From Isohypsibius dastychi (taxonomy: Eukaryota; Tardigrada; Eutardigrada; Parachela; Isohypsibiidae): DNA of 10,771 nucleotides. Within the stretch, counting starts at the first letter, position 1. The number at the start of each line of letters is the position of its first letter. Of the stretch, positions 1 to 8,500 are shown piece by piece. The position numbers and the translations under genes are program-made. The stretch covers positions 1-10,771 of the forward strand of contig JAQIWT010001444.1 in NCBI GenBank assembly GCA_034696485.1. The letters run 5' to 3'. A model generated the notes under the pieces. It saw nothing but the letters and a program-made list of their open reading frames with translations, was not told where the DNA came from and made no database searches.

Positions 1-226
1 CATAAATACTAGATTAGTCACCAACTGCTATGACGTGGTGCTGCCGCACCCATGTCTATACCAGCCCTACTCCTCCTAACTATTATTAGATGCAAAATTT
101 CGCAGTCTAAGAGACCGTGACGAAAACCGTTACTTAGGTAATAAAATGTGTAAACATTGGCAAATAAGAAAACGTTCCCCGCATTATTAATAAATTCTCA
201 AAGTTCGTTTTCAATATTCATTCAAA
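1..226. other. 5' flank of the DUF3987-like gene
   Basis: This stretch holds no open frame that I can support. It is the presumed promoter and 5' untranslated region of the gene starting at 227. It is AT-rich close to the start codon (AATAAATTCTCAAAG and similar), but I see no convincing TATA box, initiator or splice-leader acceptor that fixes a transcription start. Confidence 0.4.
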
Positions 227-2171
227 ATGGGATGGCCGAAAGTGGAAACCGTGGAGCCAGTCGGTGAAAAAAAGGCAAAACAACTCTTAAAAAAGGCTGC
301 AATACTGTTCCCTCAAGATGCAGAACAGTTCATGCCGACAAGAATTGCTCGTGCTGTAGAAATAGCTGCCGAATCAATCAGAACACAGCCAGCCGCTGTT
401 TTGGCTTCTCTACTCGCAACAACAGCAAGCATCATTGCGGGAAAAGTTGGCTTCACTTTAGATGAAAGATTTGATCATGTTTTGGTACCTTCGTTATTTT
501 TGGTGTTAATTGGACGCGACGGACAAGGTAAATCCCCTGCAATGAATCGATATTGTCGAAACACACTCAGGCGGATAGAAGCTCTTCACAACACCCACAT
601 TCTTGAGAACCCAGGGAGTTCTGCAGGTGATGAATGTTTTATGTAGTAAAAACCAACACCCGTGTGCGTGATCATCTCATATTGGCTTTTTGGGAGCTGA
701 GCTGAACGGATGTCGTTAACATGTTCTGACGATTTGGATTTGATGTAGTAGCGTCACTTTGAACTGAAATTCTTTGTGAATTTCAGAAGTCCGCGAATTC
801 TTCTTTAAAACCAAGGGATATGGCATGATTTATACGGACGAAATATACTCTTGGCTGAACCAATTTACAACAAAACCTGACGGTTCCCAAATTATAGCTT
901 TCTTAAACGATGGATGGTCTGGCGGTGAACTACGAATCAAATACAAAACCGCACGGTGTTTAGAAATACCAGATTCTTGTGTAAGTATACATGGCGGACT
1001 CCACCCAAAGTCTGCTGCAATTTTGTTGCGGATGTGGCAAAACGGGGATGGTTTTAAAAATAGAGTCTTATTCGCTGCAATTGCCAAACTGAAAAGTTCA
1101 ACTCGCAAGTGGCTAGAATTCAAAGAAACTGGAATTGTTCCCGAATTCGATTTCGATGCTACGTTCATGTCCTTGTTCACATATCTTATCCAAGAACCAG
1201 AGCTCCTTCTTCTCCGACCAAGTCCTCATGCTTTGGAGCTGATTTGTCAGTTTTCGGAAGAAATTGAAGCGAAGACTCAACTCGAAGACGAGGAAGATCC
1301 CGAAGATGACGGTGAGGGTAGAGACCGAGGATATGGGAAGTTAGAAGATCTCATGTTGCATGTTGCCCAAGTGATGCACGTCTTGGTCTACGCGTTGATA
1401 ACGTATAAAGATGCTGGTACGATTCACATTCCTGTGGTTGTTGAACACGAAACCATCATTTATGCAATTGAGTACGTAAACACAAGTGAAGGTATAGCTG
1501 CCGTGTTCGACGAAAGTTCAACTGTGACCGCCGAATCACGAATGATGATGTTCAGTGGCACGTTTTTGACTCCGAGGCTCATCTCCGAGGCAAGCAATCG
1601 CCGGAATGCGCCAACATTTGCAACACCGACTGAATTCAAAAAAGTGGCAAAAACACTACAGAAGCTGGGTTTCGGGAAACTTCAGATTGTAACATTGAAT
1701 TCTGGACAGGAGCATCTGGTATTTTTCAAGGCTTCACCAAGCAAAATCGTTGTGAAAAACTTGAACAAAATGGGTATAACAATACCGCAGTACAGATCAA
1801 AATACCTGCAAGCCCATAAACTGGGACCGGCTACTCGTCAACGGCTTGCCAAAACTCTTACTGAAATCGCCAATCACAACCCATACCACGATAAAATCAA
1901 GTGCACTACTAACAGACTTACATCTCCCCAACTTTCCGATATGGAGCAAGACGAGACTGCCTCGTGGAATGAAAATGATGAATCCCGAATGCTCGAAGAT
2001 TTTAGTCAGCTAGACAATGAGTCTCTAATTACCAATAATGACGATGGAAATCAAGATCAAGTAATCGCGGAGCAATTGATTGAAACGAGTTCATTTGGTG
2101 ATGAGACTGCAGAACCACAAGTTTTTGAGATCACCGATAATGTAGATGAGTCTGAATTTTTTGAATTGTGA
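227..2171 (+). CDS. DUF3987-type P-loop protein, two exons (join 227..626, 787..2171)
   Basis: The protein has 594 residues. Exon 1 ends in phase 1 at CTGCAG|GTGATG. Exon 2 begins after GAATTTCAG at 787 and restores the frame (GCA, G+AA, GTC...). The 160-base intron contains in-frame stops, so splicing is needed. Seen: a Walker A motif at residues 96-103 (GRDGQGKS), followed by PAMNRYCRNTLRRIE as in DUF3987 proteins; a Walker B-like hydrophobic run ending in DE at residues 151-152 (MIYTDE); a SIHGGLHPKS segment near 200-210; and GFKNRVLF near 223-230, where an arginine finger would be expected. An acidic linker lies near 299-310, and roughly the last 75 residues are strongly acidic. Family knowledge: DUF3987 (Pfam PF13148) occurs mostly in bacterial, phage and plasmid proteins, often near primases, and is thought to be an ATPase or helicase-like module. 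Its role in animals is unknown. Inference: a domesticated or mobile-element-derived ATPase. The start is the first ATG of the frame (context AAAATGG). No transposon ends were seen. Confidence 0.78.
627..786 (+). other. Intron of the DUF3987-like gene
   Basis: GT-AG intron of 160 bases in phase 1. The donor is GTGATG and the acceptor is TTGTGAATTTCAG. If it were retained, exon 1 would stop after seven further codons (at 644-646). It joins the Walker A exon to the exon carrying the Walker B-like motif, and the joined protein reads smoothly (SSA-EVREFF). The intron indicates that the gene is expressed in a eukaryote and is not bacterial contamination. Confidence 0.8.
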
Positions 2172-2338
2172 ATATGGAGACCATCGCATTTTGTCATAAA
2201 TCTCAGCATTCTGTCATAAAACATTGCATCTGTCTTATTTGTCACGCTACGATCAACGACCTCAATATGGCGTCAGGCGGGTATTCATTTCACATGAATC
2301 AGGTTGACCGTTTCTTTCATGAAGTACTTCCGTTAGCA
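2172..2338. other. 3' flank of the DUF3987-like gene with a short direct repeat
   Basis: A 15-base motif occurs twice here, at 2186-2200 and 2206-2220 (GCATT-T/C-TGTCATAAA), 20 bases apart. The two copies differ at one base. CATAAA within it could act as a weak poly(A) signal for the upstream gene, but no canonical AATAAA is nearby. A frame opening at 2168 that runs into the tandem array looks accidental. Confidence 0.4.
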
Positions 2339-2458
2339 GGTTCACAGGTTCACAGGTTCACAGGTTCACAAGTTCACAGGTTCACAAGTTCACAGGTTCA
2401 CAGGTTCACAGGTTCACAGGTTCACAGGTTCACAGGTTCACAGGTTAACAAATTCACG
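2339..2458. repeat. 8-base tandem array, unit GGTTCACA, about 15 copies
   Basis: The unit GGTTCACA is repeated from 2339 to 2442 in 13 contiguous copies. Two of these (2371-2378 and 2387-2394) start with A instead of G. Two decayed copies follow (GGTTAACA at 2443 and AATTCACG at 2451). Three units make 24 bases, so the array is open in some frames by composition alone. It lies about 170 bases downstream of the stop codon of the DUF3987-like gene. This is a simple microsatellite, and length variation between individuals is expected. Confidence 0.95.
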
Positions 2459-4170
2459 AGTTGTCGCTTAGATTTGGAAGTGTCTTAGTCCACACGTGTC
2501 AATAATTTGGATCTTGCTATAAGGGGGCTGTTCAATTGGCAATCTCACCCCGGGAGCCTTGACCATTATTTATTCAAATGACCAAAATGAATAGCTCATT
2601 TTTGTTGAGCTACAACCTCAACGTCAGCTTGTGTTTCACGAATTTTGTGACAGCTGTGACAACGCGTGTGTCACATTTTTTTCTTGACTTCTTCCGTTTT
2701 GCCTTTGTAAAGATGAAGATATCTTGAATACAGTATATTCATTCACTTTTAATATGTGATATAAATCCATAAACACAAGTGAAATCCGGATCCACCAATT
2801 GAAGAATTTAACATTTGCCGAACTGCTGGAATCAATGTCAACCAGATTTGGTGTGATTTGAATACTTTACAGAATCAACTATTTTGCCCGTTTGCACATC
2901 CTGCAAAAAAGTTGATTCTTCAAAGGTACCGCAGTCATGACATTCTTGAACGGCAGAAAAGTTGATTTCACGAATACAATCCGTACGCGCACCTTCGGGC
3001 CGCGAGTAGCCACGACGCGACTACTGATTTTCATTTATCGGACTTGTGCATTGAAAATGCACAGCGGTTTTGCAATACATAGCGGTACATACCACATATG
3101 TAAATGACTCAACGGAGTGTTCTTCTGGAATCTGATTTGGAAATTGACATTCATAGATCCAAAATTCAGTTAAGAACTGCGGGGAACAGGGCAGAGATGG
3201 AGAAATTGACTGTTACGATATTTTTGCATCTTGGGTCAAGTCTCGATAGATAATTTGAAAAATATTGAAGAACTGCTTCCCTAAAACCAGTTATACCTAG
3301 AAGTTCCGATAGATTGGAATTAGTACACGCACCCCTTTGATGTAAATATTCTGAAGTATTAGGTTACCGAAAGGTCACCTGAGTCCAATCTGAGTCCAAT
3401 ACTGTTTGAATCAACCAAAAAGAAACTGTGAGAGGGTTTTAACTCGTTCAAAAAAGCGGTTGCCTTGCTTTTGTGCGCATATCTTACAAAGTGGAAGATG
3501 GAAAACCTTGCTGTCACAAAGAAGGGCTCACAACCATAAGCTGAATGAGCGATCTGGAAGCTAGTTCCAGAGAACAAAAGACCGAATCACGCCGAGGCTC
3601 AAAAGAATCAAATCGATGCAAAATTACCACTTCCAAAACAAAGCTACAGCCAGCGGTGGCCGGTGAGAAAACTGGTGGATGAACTAAAACGGATGATCCG
3701 TTTAGACGCTACAGAAGTGGGTGACCATCTGTCCGATTTGCATGTGAGACCAACTCTTGGTTGGAGTGGTCAGAAGCTCATTAACGTAGAAATACAAAAA
3801 CGGGTATTAACGTAGTGGTAGAAAAATTGAGAGACGTCCCTAGACAATTTCATAATAGGCACCACTACAGTGAAACATGGTCTTCAATGGGGACGGCGAA
3901 AGTGAATCAGGGTCTGATCTACTTCAAAAAAATTGCGATGAAGTCATCAGATCTCATATGGCCGTAGTGTACTTCCACGAACTGAAAATAAGGATATCTC
4001 ACCCGAGCACGAAGCTCACCCTTTCATCGTAACCAGTCTGCTATCAGCTTTCGGTCAAATAAAAAACTTAAAGCGTGCGGCAGTTCCCACTTCAAAGTCT
4101 GCCCCTCGTGAAAGTCTTTTGTGAGTTCTAGAGACAAGGTTCGATTTAGGACGAAGTTTATAAAATCGAT
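2459..4170. other. Gene-free spacer, no supported feature
   Basis: I see no coding region longer than chance here on either strand, no RNA gene, and no terminal inverted repeats that would mark a transposon. The longest frame (about 72 codons, - strand, 3359-3577) has no recognisable motif. I searched the - strand for the missing cyclase motifs (AGVVG, MPRYC, GDTVN) and found none. A 10-base direct repeat, ATTAACGTAG, occurs at 3780 and 3806. The composition is similar to the flanks. Confidence 0.5.
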
Positions 4171-4744
4171 ATGGTTTCCGGTCCAATTGCAACGCTTTCA
4201 ACCAGAGGAAACCAAATGCAACCTATTGAAACACAAACTATCGAAATAGAAATAACAAAAACCGGAACCAAGACAACCACTGAAACCTTTGCAACCAATG
4301 AAACCACTGAAGCTCTTGCTACAACCGAAACCTTTGCAACCACTGAAACTACTGAAACTCGTGCAACCACTGAAACCTTTGCAACCAATGAAACCACTGA
4401 AACTCTTGCTACAACCGAAACCTTTGCAACCACTGAAACCACTGAAACCATTAAAACCACTGAAACCCGTGCAACCACTGAAACCTTTGCAAACCACTGA
4501 AGCTCTTGCTACAACCGAAACCTTTGCAACCACTGAAACCACTGAAACCCGTGCAACCACTGAAACCTTTGCAACCACTGAAACTCTTGCAACCACTGAA
4601 ACCACTGAAACTCTTGCAACCACCGAAACCTTTGCAATCAATGAAACCACTGTAACCACTGAAACCTTTGCAACCAATGAAACTACTGAAACTCTTGCTT
4701 ATGGCGGCCCTATGGCAGCCCCGACAGGCCAAATTCAACCGTGA
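4171..4744 (+). pseudogene. Thr/Glu-rich repeat open frame broken once by an out-of-frame unit
   Basis: An ATG at 4171 opens a frame of about 34 non-repeat codons, followed by repeats reading ATTETF, ATNETTEAL, ATTETTETR and similar. It stops at 4498-4500 because one unit (4489-4507) has 19 bases instead of 27. Beyond that unit the same peptide pattern continues in the next frame to a TGA at 4742-4744, ending with a non-repeat tail (AYGGPMAAPTGQIQP). Every other unit is a multiple of 3, so the array could once have encoded a Thr-rich, mucin-like segment of about 190 residues. No signal peptide, promoter or intron is seen. It could equally be a non-coding minisatellite whose units happen to be multiples of 9. 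I do not recognise a gene family. Confidence 0.35.
4273..4696. repeat. Minisatellite of 18- and 27-base units with an approximately 90-base higher-order period
   Basis: There are eighteen units in a row. Short units (18 bases, GCAACCACTGAAACCTTT type) mostly alternate with long ones (27 bases, with an extra ACTGAAACY and ending CTT or CGT). Short-long-short-long blocks give a period of 90 bases, visible as three related blocks starting near 4273, 4363 and 4471. Exceptions are a 45-base unit (4426-4470), a 36-base unit (4634-4669) and the short 19-base unit (4489-4507). Both strands are free of stops over long stretches, which creates several shadow frames such as the VVAKVSVV frames on the - strand. 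Confidence 0.93.
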
Positions 4745-4915
4745 GTTGACTACGTAGAATCGACTCAGTTTGAATGGTAGGGTTAACCTCCTCAACTTTG
4801 GTTAAGGGATGGATAGGATAGACTGGATAGAGTCAAGTTGACAACGTCAAGTCAGTCGAGATTACTCAGTTCTGAACCGACCCGAACAGGCCAAATTCAA
4901 TCATGAGTTGGCTAA
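4720..4915. repeat. Direct repeat pair, about 35 bases, copies 162 bases apart
   Basis: Copy one is at about 4720-4753 and copy two at about 4881-4915. Both contain AGGCCAAATTCAA followed by a diverged stretch and GAGTTG, offset by exactly 162 bases. The first copy overlaps the end of the Thr-rich frame, including its stop codon. Between them lies low-complexity DNA rich in GGATAG and GTCAAG runs. This looks like an old local duplication next to the minisatellite. Confidence 0.7.
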
Positions 4916-5103
4916 GTCAAGGCAGTTCCCATATAAAAAAGAGTATGCTGTGAGAATTCAGAAGCAATCCTGCAGGTGTCTGGTGCACAAAGACAAAAGC
5001 CAGACCTAAAACATTGCTGAAACTGTTGTCAGATGGCTTTGGACTGGCGAACAGATTCCCCCATATGTATATTACCCATGCATATTACCCGATAAACACT
5101 TAC
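4916..5103. other. Spacer after the last visible cyclase exon
   Basis: On the - strand this begins with the donor GTAAGT of the last visible cyclase exon (5103-5102). No acceptor followed by the expected next cyclase motif is present. GGGTAATATGCAT and GGGTAATATACAT form a short imperfect tandem at 5065-5090. If the donor is not used, the cyclase frame reads ten more codons and stops at 5074-5072. Confidence 0.5.
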
Positions 5104-5577
5104 CGGAATGCAATCCAACTCGTAGCCTCAACTTGACATGTGATTCAAACGAGAATTTCATCGAAGATATTTCCCGTCGCAATCTTAGTGCTAAACTGGC
5201 CAACTCTCCGGCATGTTTAATGCCATTTCGCATCGGCAATCCACTTGCAATCTACCACAAAAACGACGCCATCCCAACCGAAATCTTGGAACTATGTTTT
5301 TCCATTTAAAACGCATTTCAAAGTCAGTGTTAAAGCAACTTTGTCGTCTCGTACCAGATAGGAGTCCTTGACCGTTTCCACTTTATAGACGTCAAAGTTC
5401 TCGATGATAGAATCGCAGGTGCTGTACAAAGTATTCAGAATTTCGATGGTCTGATGCGGCGTTTTGGCTTCGCTGATCAGCTCTGCAAATCCGTCAATAT
5501 CCCCAAAATAAACTGTCGTACTGCTATACGTTTCCGGCGCAATCACCACTCCTTTTACCAAAGCCTGGGCAATAGTC
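5104..5577 (-). other. N-terminal portion of the class III cyclase domain (last two visible exons)
   Basis: Exons 5577..5355 and 5251..5104. The first reads TIAQALVKG, then TTVYFGDIDGFAEL and FDVYKVETVKDSYL. Both metal-binding aspartates are kept (residues 779 and 824), as is the Glu of KVET (820) that reads the guanine base. The canonical Gly in VETIGDAY is Lys here, and the FSDIVGFT motif is altered (FGDIDGFA). The second exon reads IASGLPMRNGIKHAGELASLAL and ends RLRVGLHS plus one base of Gly, at a good donor GTAAGT. The continuation expected in the family (AGVVG, MPRYCLFGDTVN with its guanine-reading Cys and catalytic Asn/Arg) is absent downstream. Confidence 0.85.
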
Positions 5578-8500
5578 CTAACATCAAACAATGTGATTAT
5601 TTACCAGATGCGCCGAGGCAAAAATCAACTTTCAAATACGGAATGCTGTTTACGGAATGCTGTTTACGGAATTTTCAAAGTAAAAGTTTTCCTTGTAATC
5701 TAAAATAGCAGATTCACCATTTCATCCGTTTTCTTCCCAACCACTAATCCCTCACTAATTTTAAAGATTTGGCGTCAAGTAGAATTATAAAATTATTCAA
5801 GAGGTTCAAAAATGTGTCTCATGTGACAAACTTGGGAAGCATGTTTGAGAGGAGTTCTTCGGATCGTCTTTTCTCCTCCCCAAACTGTCGCATCCGTTGT
5901 TCTGCTTCAGCTTCCAATTGAAACGCATGTTTTTCCATGGAATTTATCAACTGATCCACAATATTATCTCCTGCTTTTCCCAAAATTTTCCCCAGCATTG
6001 TTTTGATTTTGGAGAAAGTCGGTCGTATCTCCGGTAATTCATTCCAGCATTCTTCCATTAATGCATGAACCGTTGGTGGACATGCTGATAAGGGAACTCG
6101 AGGACGAAGTGGTGGTACTGTTCCCCGTGCAACCTAAGGTACATAGCGTGTTGAATGACCTGACCAGAAATTCTTGTGAATAATTTCGGGGAGCATTTTC
6201 AAAAACACTTTAAAATTATGGAAAATATTTCATGAAATTTGATAACCATGTGGACAATTTGTTATGCTGCACTAACCTCCATCAAGATTTCTTGAGACGA
6301 AATGTCTTCTGATTTAGTTTCATCGAAACTACGATAAGGACGACTGCGAAGGATGATCTGCTGCATTATAATCGCGTAACTGTACACATCTCCTGTAGAA
6401 AAGGACAAACATGGCTCCAATCGACGTCGAATAAATGGTCACATGAACTCCGCTAACCTTTCTGAAAAGAAGAAAATTAGTCTTTGTTCGTTTCAGCCGG
6501 ATGAAGAAAATACTAAATCAAAGGAATTGCAGAATGGGCGTTCTGATTACAAAAGATATACCGTAACTGCCCAAATGACACGTCTTCTAGTCTTTCACTC
6601 CAAAAAACGAACAAAAAACTTGAATACTTCACAATTTCATAGAAACTCTAGCTTTAGTTAATTTCCTTGAGTCTTGAAACTTTTGATTTTCAAATATTCA
6701 CAATAACAAGAATTACATCAAATATGGCAACATTCTCTGTATCAAGCTCAACACTGTATTGTTTTCATACCTGAGTTCCATTTTCCGACATTCCATCCCG
6801 CAGCAGTTCCGGTGATCTCCAGCATAACAAATTATAATCTCGCTCTTTGCATTCCTCATAAATGGATTCCAAGTGACTTTCCGGCCGGAAATAACCCAGC
6901 CCATAATCGGTAATTTTCAGCACAAAATTGCTATCAATTAAACAGCAATTTGAGCTCAGATCACCATGAGAATATAGTGATGATGACGAGTGAATGTATT
7001 CCATACCCTATACAAAATCAATTGTTAAATCTCAACATTTCTACACAAAAGTAATTTTGTATGAACATTATCCGTATTTAATAAATCTCAAAAACACAAA
7101 AAAACCCTACCGACGCTGCATCTTTCAACAAAGAGCTCTTAAAATTCCAGTTTAGCGAAAATGTGTCCTTCCTTGAGAGAAGTAGTTCGGTTAGTGATCG
7201 TTTGGAGCAATATTCTCCGACGATGAAAAGGCAGACATTTTCGGCACTGACGGCAATTCCATAAAACTTTTGTAGGTTGGCGTGTTGAACATGCTTCATC
7301 TAAACACATCAAATCATGATATGATAGATAATATATATAAACAAATGAAAATCAGAACGCTCACCGAACGAAATGTTCTGTCCATGGAATAGTCAAGTCT
7401 GAGATGCGGTGACTTCATTCCGATTAACGTGACCATTTCCTCATGATAAGTGGCTCTTTCAATAATTAGCCCTTCATCGGTCTGAAAACAGGAAGATCAA
7501 TCAATTTACATCATTCCAGAATTCGTAAAACCTGACTCAATTTAATCCATGAAAAAACAGCTACAAATAAACGAAAATCTATAAAAACCATGACATGAAT
7601 AATAATGATCTGACTCAACCAACTGTACAAAGATATTACCAATAAAAAATTTTAAACGGTCGAAAAGCTGAAGAGTGTTGCACCCACTATCGAAACATGA
7701 CTGCAGCTTCCGGTCTCTAAGAATGAAGTTAATGAGAAGTTTCTCTCAGCAGGATGAAGAAAGATCAGGTTTTGAATATGAATGCGCCACCAATATGGAA
7801 GAGAATGTTTCTTCTCGAATCTGAAAAAAATGTCCAAATTGTAAGACATTTATACAAAAATGATTCGCTCATACTTTTTATAGACAGAAAACGCAACCAG
7901 AGCGATAATTCCTGTTGAAATGACTGGTATGACAATCGAGATGATAAGAATTCCGAGCGACCAATCTGCAAATCCAGATTCATTATTAGAACCAAACTCG
8001 AGTTACTTAGTCTCAATTACCCGATTTGCATTTATCATCTTCACCGGAAAAGCCACAAAAAGGCCGATTCGGTGGGAGTCCATTTCCGTTCGGCCAAATC
8101 AGGTCTCCCAATTGTGTTACCGTGCCGTTACCCGAATAACGCAAGTATTCCTGCGAAAAAATCTCTTGTTCACGCCCGCCGCACGAACTCGAGATATCTT
8201 TCAGATTTTTCAAGTTTCTAAAATCTTACAACGAATTTGCGTCTATCAGGGTTGTAGTTTTTGATGACGTAGGACATGAGCCGGTCTCCGTTATTATCCA
8301 ACTGAACAAGATCGTTGACTGGACTCATGAAACTATAAGAGTTTTGGGATAGACGAGCGACAAGATTCCCGTTGGTGAAATCGTGACCGGAAACAGCAAG
8401 GTCACGGACAAGATGGGCGTAGAATATTATGGCGTCGTAATAATGGCTCGTCACTAGATCAACCTACAAAACACCAGGAAAAAATTTTACTTGAGAAAGT

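Larger units (their letters stand above)
6277..7820 (-). other. Juxtamembrane and kinase homology domain of the cyclase
   Basis: Exons 7820..7658, 7481..7365, 7299..7111, 7007..6771, 6461..6458 and 6392..6277; the end of the domain is on 6133..5832. Seen: WWRIHIQNL just inside the membrane, LKH-like MKHVQHANLQKFYGIA, SHGDLSSNCCLID in the catalytic-loop position, KITDYGLGYF in the DFG position, CWRSPELLRDG (APE-like), QKGDVYSYAII, and later LMEECW...RPTF. Family knowledge: this domain is a regulatory pseudokinase. Features supporting loss of kinase activity here are the absence of a recognisable VAIK lysine and DYG instead of DFG. The catalytic-loop position has Asp (HGD) where many members have Asn. 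Confidence 0.85.

Noticed and set aside
227-2171. Bacterial or phage contamination carrying DUF3987
   Set aside because: A GT-AG intron with a pyrimidine-rich acceptor splits the gene, and the neighbouring gene is animal.
2339-2458. tRNA-like GGTTCA elements (T-arm or B box)
   Set aside because: GGTTCACA recurs every 8 bases with no acceptor or anticodon arms, so it is a simple repeat.
2168-2488. A small + strand gene running into the GGTTCACA array
   Set aside because: The open frame is produced by the 8-base array, which lacks stops by composition. The part before the array has no motif, and its ATG overlaps the stop codon of the previous gene.
4159-4165. TATAAAA just before the ATG at 4171 as a TATA box
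   Set aside because: It lies only six bases from the start codon, too close for a promoter of that frame.
4273-4696. A CRISPR-like array
   Set aside because: There are no unique spacers between the units, only direct tandem repeats, and the genome is eukaryotic.
4158-4795. - strand proteins over the minisatellite (VVAKVSVV-type and CKGFSG-type repeats)
   Set aside because: They are antisense readings of the repeat, open only because the unit has no stop on that strand. No non-repeat conserved domain is attached.
6277-7007. A frameshift that would make the cyclase a pseudogene between exons 7007..6771 and 6392..6277
   Set aside because: The out-of-frame junction is fully resolved by the 4-base microexon at 6461-6458, which has good splice sites and rebuilds the KGDVYS motif.
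8218-8454. Frame break after RRKFV, or a 12-base intron (GTAAGATTTTAG)
   Set aside because: Splicing a 12-base intron is not plausible and gives the wrong frame. The acceptor at 8151 gives a normal 79-base intron in phase 0.
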